A stretch of 51,221 nucleotides of DNA from the IMG/VR virus record IMGVR_UViG_3300025141_011978, positions 1 to 51,221 of that record; one strand, written 5' to 3'. Positions 42,766 to 48,578 of this stretch are shown here, piece after piece. The position numbers were made by a program, and so were the translations under genes. The stretch comes from a virus. Position 1 is the stretch's first letter. Every line of letters begins with the position of its first letter. The notes below the pieces were generated by a model, which worked only from the letters and a program-made list of their open reading frames with translations, made no database searches and was not told the origin of the DNA.

Positions 42766-43075
42766 TTATTTTCTCCAATACTCTATCCATTTTTCTTATC
42801 TTAATTACTTCCTCTATAATTTCTACTTCGCTATCATCAATTTCGGGGGGATATAAATATCCTATCTCCAAATCTCTATCTAACTTATCTATATACGATT
42901 GCCAATCAACTGTAGATTCCACCACATCTATTTCAATGTCGTGTGTATGTAATGGCCAGTATATTATCTGTAGTATATATGGGTCATATAAATATAATCC
43001 TATACTTACATACCATAATGTAAATAAGGAACTGAACCATTTAAATAAGAATATCTTATCGTGTTCCTTTAGCAT
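42758..43075 (-). CDS. membrane-anchored hypothetical protein
   Basis: 105 residues from the ATG at 43075, chosen because GGAG lies 9 nt upstream and the longer reading overlaps its neighbour heavily. Hydrophobic N-terminal part (FLFKWFSSLFTLWYVSIGLY) and an acidic C-terminal tail (EIDDSEVEIIEEVIKI). Confidence 0.62.
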   Translation of the reverse strand: MLKEHDKIFLFKWFSSLFTLWYVSIGLYLYDPYILQIIYWPLHTHDIEIDVVESTVDWQSYIDKLDRDLEIGYLYPPEIDDSEVEIIEEVIKIRKMDRVLEKINE

Positions 43076-43241
43076 AATACTTTGCTCCAACCAATCCCAA
43101 TATTGTAAGTACATCTTCAGCCACATCTTCTACCTCTTTAAGACTATTCAATGTGTTACCTTCATTGTGTTTCTTTATTAATGTTTCTACAACTTTATAC
43201 TTTGTGTATCTGTGTATCTCTTCCAACTGATGTTCAGTCAT
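43056..43241 (-). CDS. small hypothetical protein
   Basis: 61 residues; the ATG overlaps the upstream stop (ATGA). Helical, charged N-terminal half (EIHRYTKYKVVETLIKKH), mildly hydrophobic end (VLTILGLVGAKYY). Unrecognised. Confidence 0.62.
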   Translation of the reverse strand: MTEHQLEEIHRYTKYKVVETLIKKHNEGNTLNSLKEVEDVAEDVLTILGLVGAKYYAKGTR

Positions 43242-43402
43242 TTTGTTTTACTCCTATAAAAGACCCACACTCCAATGTTAAGTGCACCTATTGCAAAATT
43301 GAATAGTGAGTCGTTGTTTACATAAAAATATAAGTTCTGTAATCCAAAACCTAAATTAATCCATAGTACATATTTTAACCATTGTTTCTTCTCTTGTGTC
43401 AT
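43238..43402 (-). CDS. 54-residue membrane protein (found by hand translation)
   Basis: Translation MTQEKKQWLKYVLWINLGF then LQNLYFYVNNDSLFNFAIGA and LNIGVWVFYRSKTK gives two hydrophobic helices. The stop overlaps the next ATG as ATGA, which supports it as a real coupled gene. It fills the gap between the Smr-domain gene and the 61-residue protein. Confidence 0.68.
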   Translation of the reverse strand: MTQEKKQWLKYVLWINLGFGLQNLYFYVNNDSLFNFAIGALNIGVWVFYRSKTK

Positions 43403-43410
43403 TTCTCTTA

Positions 43411-43626
43411 TCACTCCGTTCTCCCCGCGAGTATTGTGTATTCTCCCCAGTTAGCCCATCGTTCAAGTGCTATCTTATGTTTATGACAAAATGTTTCTAA
43501 CTTACCTCTCATGTAAGTAGAATTGCCTGTTATTACTTTAAGGGGTGGTTCATTTAGAAGAATGAAATTCTCTAATAACCTTTCAACCTCTTCATGTCTT
43601 ACTCCGTGTAAGTCTAACTCTTTCAT
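43411..43626 (-). CDS. Smr-domain protein
   Basis: 71 residues, a stand-alone Smr domain: LDLHGVRHEEVERLLENF contains the LDxHG signature and LKVITGNSTY the second motif (usually TGxG). Smr domains are nucleic-acid endonucleases or bind branched or collided-ribosome substrates. The ATATTTATA motif sits so close to the ATG that the mRNA may have almost no leader. Confidence 0.8.
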   Translation of the reverse strand: MKELDLHGVRHEEVERLLENFILLNEPPLKVITGNSTYMRGKLETFCHKHKIALERWANWGEYTILAGRTE

Positions 43627-43627
43627 A

Positions 43628-43636
43628 TATAAATAT
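43628..43636 (-). promoter_or_regulatory. putative late promoter motif abutting the Smr gene
   Basis: Coding strand GATATATTTATATATGAAAG, in which the final ATG is the Smr start. A start of transcription 5-8 nt after the core would give a leaderless or nearly leaderless mRNA. Confidence 0.4.
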
Positions 43637-43638
43637 AT

Positions 43639-44883
43639 CTATACTCCTAATATAAATGTTATTAATGTCACAATATCTAAAATGTTTAATACACCATCTT
43701 CGTTTACATCGGCTTCTGTAATATATGAACCATCAAGTATATAATTTATAACCATAACAATATCTATAACATCTACAGAACCATCTCCGTTGATGTCACC
43801 ATATAGTGTAAGGTAATCCAACCCATACTTCTGTGCTCTAAATGTATTACTACTACCATAGTGTTCCCATACAATCTCTTTGTCGTATGTAACTTCAAAC
43901 ATATATCCATCTGAAGATACTGTAACAAATGTATTCCCATTTGGTAATCTAAATGCTCCACTTTGTTTGGGTGCATAGAAGTCATCTCTAAATGTCCATA
44001 TAGGTTCAGTAGGTCCCCAAGCTTCTCCATCCTCTATATAGTAATCGTCTGGTGGTCTAAACTCTATAACTTCTGATGTATCATTTTCCATTCCTATTCT
44101 ACTATTGTTATTGAATAGAATTATATTCTCCCCACCTGGATATCCTACAGGTATCTCATTAACTCCGTGTTGAGCCTCTAACATCTTATCGTTATCATCT
44201 CCTCTTCCGTAGTTCTCTGGGTTTCCCCATCTGTATAATATATCTCCATCACCCCAATTATAAGCTATAACATATATCTCACACCAATTGCGTGAGGATA
44301 GTAATATCTCATCAAACTCATTTAGACTAACAGCATTAAAGTGATTCCAATCGTTTGTATGATAATCGGCATCTTCATAGAATGTATATGGATTATCTAA
44401 TTCTCCCATATGTTCTGATACTTTCCATACCCATACCAAATTAGCTCCATACATACCATCAGGTTCTATCTCTAATACAACATCAGGCATAAACCCATCT
44501 ATGTCTTCTTTAGCAATAGCAAGTATAGTTCCGTTTGGTGTAGGTTGTATGTCGTGATGTAACTGATATTCCCAATCACATACCCAATCCCACAATATAG
44601 TTCCATCCCAATCGTAGTGTATTATTCTACCACCAGAAGCTGATGTAGGATCTATTATAGGTTCTCTTTGTTTACAAGGATATATAAGTGTACTATCGGG
44701 TTGTAAGTAAGCCATCGATGCAACCTGACAATCTGCATACCATTCATTAATAACATTCTCATCGTTGTCAATAAGATATGTAGTATAGTCAGGATCACCA
44801 GTATATAGTGTATACCCCTCAAACACATTAGGTGTGAGAAAACCAAAAAGTATAATGATATGTGTTAAAAATTTTATTTTCAT
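43639..44883 (-). CDS. secreted arylsulfotransferase-like beta-propeller with C-terminal dockerin
   Basis: 414 residues. A signal peptide (FLTHIIILFGFLTPNVFEG) precedes a propeller resembling the arylsulfotransferase (ASST) family: WEYQLHHDIQPTPNGTILAI, DWNHFNAVSLNEFDEILLSS, EAQHGVNEIP and GAFRLPNGNTFVTVSSDG; the repeated central His residues fit the family. The last about 55 residues are a dockerin pair, GDINGDGSVDVIDIVMVINY and ADVNEDGVLNILDIVTLITF. It would act in the periplasm or outside. Its ATG is 9 nt after the tRNA-Pro 3' end with no ribosome-binding site. Confidence 0.8.
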   Translation of the reverse strand: MKIKFLTHIIILFGFLTPNVFEGYTLYTGDPDYTTYLIDNDENVINEWYADCQVASMAYLQPDSTLIYPCKQREPIIDPTSASGGRIIHYDWDGTILWDWVCDWEYQLHHDIQPTPNGTILAIAKEDIDGFMPDVVLEIEPDGMYGANLVWVWKVSEHMGELDNPYTFYEDADYHTNDWNHFNAVSLNEFDEILLSSRNWCEIYVIAYNWGDGDILYRWGNPENYGRGDDNDKMLEAQHGVNEIPVGYPGGENIILFNNNSRIGMENDTSEVIEFRPPDDYYIEDGEAWGPTEPIWTFRDDFYAPKQSGAFRLPNGNTFVTVSSDGYMFEVTYDKEIVWEHYGSSNTFRAQKYGLDYLTLYGDINGDGSVDVIDIVMVINYILDGSYITEADVNEDGVLNILDIVTLITFILGV

Positions 44884-44892
44884 ATAGCCGTG

Positions 44893-44968
44893 TCGAGATG
44901 GGAGGATTTGAACCTACGACCCCTTGCTCCCAAAGCAAGTGCGTTAAACCGGACTACGCTACATCTCG
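44893..44968 (-). tRNA. tRNA-Pro (TGG)
   Basis: Minus strand: acceptor CGAGATG/CATCTCG, anticodon arm CTTGC-TTTGGGA-GCAAG with anticodon TGG, T-loop TTCAAAT; one T-stem mismatch; discriminator A, CCA not encoded. Its 5' 15 nt overlap the stop end of the homing endonuclease gene. Confidence 0.9.
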
Positions 44969-45469
44969 TTTTTTATTAGATATAAATCTACCTTTATTAT
45001 CTTTTAATATAACAGTATTTCTTTTACCTGTAAATCCCCTTGGATTATCTTTATGGGATTTCTTCATACGTTCAGAATGTTGTTTCCTTCTTTCTTCAGA
45101 CCAATTTCGCATAAAATGATTATTACCTTTCAATGCTTCAGATATCTTCTTTTTAGTTTCCTTACTAGGAGGTCCATGTTTAAATGCTCTATCCTTTAAC
45201 GCTTTAGATATCTTCTCTTTATGTTCTTTGGATTTAGATTTACCCTTATTATTTTTTCCACCTATACGAGAGGTTTCTATAAATAACTCTGGATTTACCA
45301 TTTGCTCACTAAGTGATAACCAAGCAACCTTGTCCTCAAGAAATCCCCATTCTTTCCAATACTCTTTATGCATTTGTGCATGTTTAGATACTGTAACAAA
45401 AATGGTTTTATTAGTTCTTACTCTTTTCCCATTATGGCATTCTATAATATGATGTCTATGTTTAATCAT
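44954..45469 (-). CDS. HNH homing endonuclease with NUMOD3 motifs, nested between tRNAs
   Basis: 171 residues. The N-terminal HNH core (MIKHRHHIIECHNG, KTIFVTVSKHAQMHKEYW, KVAWLSLSEQM) is the phage homing type. Two NUMOD3 DNA-binding motifs follow: SKEHKEKISKALK and PSKETKKKISEALKGNN. The frame starts 8 nt after tRNA-Arg and its stop TAG lies inside the 5' part of tRNA-Pro, so the element sits precisely in the tRNA cluster. It probably spreads by cutting tRNA-cluster alleles lacking it. Confidence 0.85.
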   Translation of the reverse strand: MIKHRHHIIECHNGKRVRTNKTIFVTVSKHAQMHKEYWKEWGFLEDKVAWLSLSEQMVNPELFIETSRIGGKNNKGKSKSKEHKEKISKALKDRAFKHGPPSKETKKKISEALKGNNHFMRNWSEERRKQHSERMKKSHKDNPRGFTGKRNTVILKDNKGRFISNKKRDVA

Positions 45470-45476
45470 ATTGTTG

Positions 45477-45548
45477 TACCCTTAACAGGACTCGAACCTG
45501 TACGAAGGGAGTAGAAATCCCTAATGCTATCCATTACATTATAAGGGC
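45477..45548 (-). tRNA. tRNA-Arg (TCT)
   Basis: Minus strand: acceptor GCCCTTA/TAAGGGT, anticodon arm AGGGA-TTTCTAC-TCCCT with anticodon TCT, T arm ACAGG-TTCGAGT-CCTGT; CCA not encoded. AGA, its codon, is common in this AT-rich genome. Confidence 0.92.
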
Positions 45549-45555
45549 AAAATTG

Positions 45556-45628
45556 AGTACAGAGAGAGAATCGAACTCTCGAAATATGGATTTGCAGTCC
45601 ATCCTATTAACCATTCTAGCACCTGTAC
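45556..45628 (-). tRNA. tRNA-Cys (GCA)
   Basis: Minus strand: acceptor GTACAGG/TCTGTAC, anticodon arm ATGGA-CTGCAAA-TCCAT with anticodon GCA, T arm GAGAG-TTCGATT-CTCTC, discriminator T as expected for Cys. A phage-supplied Cys tRNA fits the phage's extremely Cys-rich 1349-residue protein. Confidence 0.92.
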
Positions 45629-45630
45629 AT

Positions 45631-45789
45631 TTAATCATCAAAATCAATCCAAGTAACTATCTCACCTAATATAACAACAAACGCTCCAACAGGTGCTGTA
45701 ATATATACCCACATTAACGAACCTATTACTCTTAATAGTAACCCATAGGTATGTTGGTCTTTCTTTGATAGTATTTTAGAAAACCACAT
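45631..45789 (-). CDS. 52-residue membrane protein (found by hand translation)
   Basis: Translation MWFSKILSKKDQHTYGLLLR then VIGSLMWVYITAPVGAFVVI and LGEIVTWIDFDD, with one long hydrophobic segment. Its ATG overlaps the upstream 51-codon gene by 14 nt with GGATGG before it; its stop is 2 nt before tRNA-Cys. Confidence 0.62.
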   Translation of the reverse strand: MWFSKILSKKDQHTYGLLLRVIGSLMWVYITAPVGAFVVILGEIVTWIDFDD

Positions 45790-45931
45790 TAGTCCATCCT
45801 AATACAGCCATTAACCATCCTATATTCTTATAATCAGCAAAATTCCAATATCCACTTCTGTATAATCCTAATCCATAATTAATCCAACATAACGCCAAAG
45901 TTATACATTCTATTGTATATACCCATTCCAT
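45776..45931 (-). CDS. 51-residue membrane protein (found by hand translation)
   Basis: ATG preceded by GGAG at 10 nt. Translation MEWVYTIECITLALCWINYG then LGLYRSGYWNFADYKNIGWL and MAVLGWTNVVF, with hydrophobic N- and C-terminal segments around a polar middle. Unrecognised. Confidence 0.62.
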   Translation of the reverse strand: MEWVYTIECITLALCWINYGLGLYRSGYWNFADYKNIGWLMAVLGWTNVVF

Positions 45932-45944
45932 CTATTTATTTCTC

Positions 45945-46130
45945 CTATCTTTTAACTCCGTGTAATCCCCTTGTTTTACTATTAGGACTCCTTCGGAGTA
46001 ATTCAACGAAACATCTTTTTGTTAACTCCCTATTAGGGTTATCTCTCAAGTGAGGGGGAACGCTTAAGTCACCTTGGGTTGTTAGCCATAGGTTGACGAG
46101 CTGTTTTCTATTTAAGTCTTTTAAGTTCAT
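45945..46130 (-). CDS. small basic protein, possibly leaderless
   Basis: 61 residues, MNLKDLNRKQLVNLWLTTQ to a basic C-terminus (RRSPNSKTRGLHGVKR). No family recognised. The -10 of promoter 46137 ends only 7 nt before the ATG, so the transcript would start at or near the start codon. Confidence 0.6.
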   Translation of the reverse strand: MNLKDLNRKQLVNLWLTTQGDLSVPPHLRDNPNRELTKRCFVELLRRSPNSKTRGLHGVKR

Positions 46131-46136
46131 AGTTAT

Positions 46137-46166
46137 AATTTAATACATTATAGGTATATAAGTCAA
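46137..46166 (-). promoter_or_regulatory. host-type promoter of the 61-residue gene
   Basis: Coding strand TTGACT, 18 bp, TAAATT. Shares the GCTTGACTTATA block with the tmRNA and CobS-like promoters. Confidence 0.6.
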
Positions 46167-46225
46167 GCTATATTAATTGTCTATAGCGAAAAAATTACCC
46201 TCAAAATGTATGTCGGTCAGACGCC

Positions 46226-46242
46226 TTAAAGTAATACTTTAA
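46226..46242 (-). promoter_or_regulatory. TTAAAGTA-type palindrome (third copy)
   Basis: TTAAAGTAATACTTTAA, symmetric about its centre, 60 nt upstream of the -35 at 46161-46166. The same palindrome occurs at 35319 and 48070 but here without the TGTTACA repeats. Likely a protein-binding site. Confidence 0.6.
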
Positions 46243-46266
46243 GTGAAAGTGAAAAACCAAATGAAG

Positions 46267-46299
46267 ATGTGATTTAAATACCCCTTTTATGTCACAAAA
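46267..46299 (-). repeat. 33-bp element, inverted copy at 48347-48379
   Basis: Minus strand starts TTTTGTGACATA and ends ATCACAT. It matches the plus strand of 48347-48379 at 27 of 33 positions. Each copy has TGTGA and TCACA arms. Confidence 0.6.
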
Positions 46300-46337
46300 A
46301 TATGGGGGCAGGTAGAAAGGAATAAAAACCCACCCCC
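46296..46337 (-). terminator. terminator after the CobS-like gene
   Basis: Minus strand GGGGG with CCCCC plus an inner GGT/ACC across a 2x2 mismatch, then ATATTTTTG. About 10 nt past the stop. Weaker than the other terminators. Confidence 0.6.
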
Positions 46338-46346
46338 TATGAGAAA

Positions 46347-47552
46347 TTAAGCCGCTGTCGCTTCTTCTACTTCTTCTTCATTAAAAAGGTCATCCGAAGA
46401 ACCGTCATCACAGAATTTTTGTACAATTTGTTTTACGAATGTTCTCTCACTATCTACTCCACCAGCGTCATCATATTGAGGATAGATACTAACCTCAGCC
46501 GCTTCTACTAATGAGAACCCATCATATAGTAACCCAGACAATTCAACCGTTGTTCTCGTACTAATACCACTACCTACTCTTGCGGTATCTGATTTAGATT
46601 CAACACGAGTTAGGTTGGCGATTTTTGCTACATTACTTAATACTACTGAATCAACATGAGGGAACATATAAGTCAAAAGTTCATTTTCCTCTGATTCACT
46701 TAATACATCCATCTCTACTATAGTGAACCTATCCATTAGAGCCTTATCCATAACTCTAGTAGAAGTATATTCATTACCGATATTTGCTGTCGCAATAAAT
46801 GTAACTCCATCGGCGACCTTAATAGTAGCCTGTCCATCTTGTTCATCTAACCGAAGATATCTTTGACCATAATCTAAAACAGTCATTAAGATATTCCACG
46901 CATCTGGATGTGCTCTTGAAAGTTCATCTAATAGTATAACCGCGTTTGGTGTCTGAATAGCCTTAACAAATACTGACTCACTAAAATAGGTTCCAGAGTT
47001 TTTCTCGAAATGGACATTACCAATAAGAGTAGCTCTCGGATCTTGAGTCGCACCCAAGTTAAAGTAGAAGTCAGGTCTATCTAAACTATTAACTAACGCC
47101 TTCGCCGCCATAGTCTTACCACAACCAGCGGGTCCAGTCATCATAATATTTTTACCCCTAACGCCAGAACGTATAAGGTATTTCCACTTCAATTCATTCA
47201 TCATCAACCCTTTAGGTTTTAACGAGTATGAGTTGTGTATAAACGCTAGTACTTCAGCGTGATCGGTAGGTACTTCAATATCAGAAGAAACCTCGTTAGA
47301 AGACGAATTTAGAACCGAAGAATTTTCTAGTTCATTCATCACCTTATCAGTAACTCTCCTCCACGCAAATCCACTCTTACCATTAGTAGAAGGGAAACGC
47401 CCTATTAAGTAGTCACCATTATACGCATTCTTTCGACAACCTGAAGTGATCTCGGAAGTGTACTTAGTACCATCAGAAGACCACGCGTTATATCGATTGC
47501 CTGATTTCTCTATCTTACAAACGACATCTGGTAGTAATATTTGTTTAGCCAT
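46347..47552 (-). CDS. cobS: CobS-like/MoxR-family AAA+ ATPase
   Basis: 401 residues, ATG preceded by AAAGGAG. Walker A GPAGCGKT at 140-147, Walker B VILLDELSRAH at about 205-215, sensor region FIATANIGNEYTSTR and Arg-finger area KALMDRFTIVEMD. The segment GATQDPRATLIGNV is typical of CobS-type proteins, which are frequent in T4-like marine phages. The N-terminal about 95 residues are a separate small domain. The CobT-like vWA gene at 33031-35208 is the natural partner. Cobalt chelation is not established in phages; a remodelling role is as likely. Confidence 0.88.
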   Translation of the reverse strand: MAKQILLPDVVCKIEKSGNRYNAWSSDGTKYTSEITSGCRKNAYNGDYLIGRFPSTNGKSGFAWRRVTDKVMNELENSSVLNSSSNEVSSDIEVPTDHAEVLAFIHNSYSLKPKGLMMNELKWKYLIRSGVRGKNIMMTGPAGCGKTMAAKALVNSLDRPDFYFNLGATQDPRATLIGNVHFEKNSGTYFSESVFVKAIQTPNAVILLDELSRAHPDAWNILMTVLDYGQRYLRLDEQDGQATIKVADGVTFIATANIGNEYTSTRVMDKALMDRFTIVEMDVLSESEENELLTYMFPHVDSVVLSNVAKIANLTRVESKSDTARVGSGISTRTTVELSGLLYDGFSLVEAAEVSIYPQYDDAGGVDSERTFVKQIVQKFCDDGSSDDLFNEEEVEEATAA

Positions 47553-47605
47553 TATTTAAAGCTCCTTTTTGATTATTGTTTAATTTCTTTCTCATCTTAC
47601 TCTAT

Positions 47606-47635
47606 AATATAAGCCTTTTTTACGACATAAGTCAA
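47606..47635 (-). promoter_or_regulatory. host-type promoter of the CobS-like gene
   Basis: Coding strand TTGACT, 18 bp, TATATT, with the conserved GCTTGACTTAT block, about 50 nt before the ATG. Confidence 0.68.
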
Positions 47636-47645
47636 GCTTTATTTT

Positions 47646-47687
47646 AAAAAAAGTGGTGGTTTTTATTTAGACCGTTCTAAAACCACC
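47646..47687 (-). terminator. terminator overlapping the end of the 76-residue gene
   Basis: Minus strand GGTGGTTTT and AAAACCACC with a 15-nt loop, then ACTTTTTTT. The gene's stop codon TAA (47667-47669) lies in the loop, so the last codons double as the stem. Confidence 0.82.
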
Positions 47688-47897
47688 AAAAAGAAACCGC
47701 TGTTTTAGTTTGTGATTAATGTGGTAAACTAACTCGCTATCAAGTAAAACACACAATCTTCTACAGGGGATCTCATCATCTTTGTCTGACCACTTTGGTG
47801 TCATTCCGTCTGCCTTCCGCTTCTTAGGATTTACCACAGGCTTCCCTTGTATTGATATCATTTCAAAAAACTTTATTTCTTGTGGAGTTTCATACAC
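47667..47897 (-). CDS. small basic hypothetical protein
   Basis: 76 residues, ATG after GGAGGG. Basic, with two Cys (CRRLCVLLD); ends KQRFLFGGFRTV within its terminator. It follows promoter module B at 48000 after a leader of about 100 nt and precedes the CobS-like gene. Unrecognised. Confidence 0.62.
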   Translation of the reverse strand: MYETPQEIKFFEMISIQGKPVVNPKKRKADGMTPKWSDKDDEIPCRRLCVLLDSELVYHINHKLKQRFLFGGFRTV

Positions 47898-47999
47898 CCT
47901 CCGGAACTTTTTACGCTAGTCTGTCAATTCAGAACTCCCAACGTGCCCTTCGTAGGGGAAAAATCAATCCATTATTTTATCTCTCTCATCATCTACTTA

Positions 48000-48085
48000 A
48001 ATATACGGCGATTTTACGATATAAGTCAAGCGTTTTATTCAATTAAATTGTAACAAGATGTAACAGTCGTTAAAGTATTACTTTA
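48000..48085 (-). promoter_or_regulatory. regulated promoter module (copy B)
   Basis: Coding strand: palindrome (48070-48085), TGTTACA x2 with 10-bp period (48049-48065), TTTAATT, -35 TTGACT (48024-48029), 18 bp ending CGCCG, -10 TATATT (48000-48005). Same order and nearly the same spacing as at 35252-35335. Downstream similarity continues for about 30 nt (TAGATGATnAnAGAG). Confidence 0.7.
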
Positions 48086-48129
48086 TGTCATAACGCCTGA
48101 CGATAAGTGTGAAAGTGTGAATCCCTCAT

Positions 48130-48159
48130 AATTTACGGCGAATTTGCTATATGATACAA
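48130..48159 (-). promoter_or_regulatory. second, upstream promoter
   Basis: Coding strand TTGTAT, 18 bp ending TTCGCCG, TAAATT. The CGCCG next to the -10 is shared with modules A and B. It would transcribe through module B. Confidence 0.5.
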
Positions 48160-48228
48160 GCTTTATTTATAGAGAAGGATAAGAAAAATATTCTAACTAA
48201 ATGCGTTTAAGTAGTTGATCCAAGAAAT

Positions 48229-48245
48229 ACTTGTATTATACAAGT
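48229..48245. other. perfect palindrome ACTTGTA-TTA-TACAAGT
   Basis: 7-bp arms and 3-nt spacer, directly beyond the sRNA terminator. No T-run follows on either strand. Operator-like. Confidence 0.45.
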
Positions 48246-48258
48246 AATATTGTCAGGC

Positions 48259-48298
48259 AAAAAAATGGGGATCTCGAAAAGGAGTAAACGAGATCCCC
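48259..48298 (-). terminator. strong rho-independent terminator
   Basis: Minus strand GGGGATCTCG, 12-nt loop, CGAGATCCCC, then ATTTTTTT. It lies about 280 nt past the nearest upstream stop codon, so it probably ends a non-coding transcript. Confidence 0.9.
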
Positions 48299-48346
48299 TT
48301 GCAAACGCGATTAGAAAGGAAAGAAAGAACCGCGTTTTAAAGTTAG

Positions 48347-48379
48347 TTTTGTGACATATTTAGGGTATTTTCATCACAT
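48347..48379 (+). repeat. 33-bp element, inverted copy of 46267-46299
   Basis: Plus strand starts TTTTGTGACATA and ends ATCACAT; 27 of 33 identical with the minus strand of the other copy, 2.05 kb away. Confidence 0.6.
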
Positions 48380-48494
48380 TTGATAGGTTGTATGTTACAA
48401 CTATTCAGGTGAGTGTCAGGCACGCCAGCCAAAAAAAATTCTTTCAGACACATACACCCTTTATTAAATCAGGTCTAAGTAATAGTACGTTTTT

Positions 48495-48522
48495 AGTATA
48501 TTTTATAGTCATATTATGTAAA
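48495..48522 (-). promoter_or_regulatory. possible promoter of the small RNA
   Basis: Coding strand TTTACA, 16 bp, TATACT. Spacing is one or two short of optimal. Confidence 0.4.
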
Positions 48523-48578
48523 TTCTCCACTCTTCACCACTTTAACCCACTACAATCCATTATTGAGTATGTCATATT

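Larger units (their letters stand above)
48259..48488 (-). ncRNA. candidate small RNA (~230 nt)
   Basis: Bounded by a promoter (48495-48522) and a strong terminator. No convincing ORF inside (a 22-codon frame near its 5' end has GGAG at 11 nt). Hairpins: GTTGTA-ACA-TACAAC near 48395, AAACGCG/CGCGTTT (48303-48337), and the terminator. It contains the inverted 33-bp element and so is complementary to RNA from 46267-46299. Confidence 0.42.

Noticed and set aside
44862-45119. Plus-strand protein frame over tRNA-Pro
   Set aside because: It is the reverse of tRNA-Pro and of the HNH gene.
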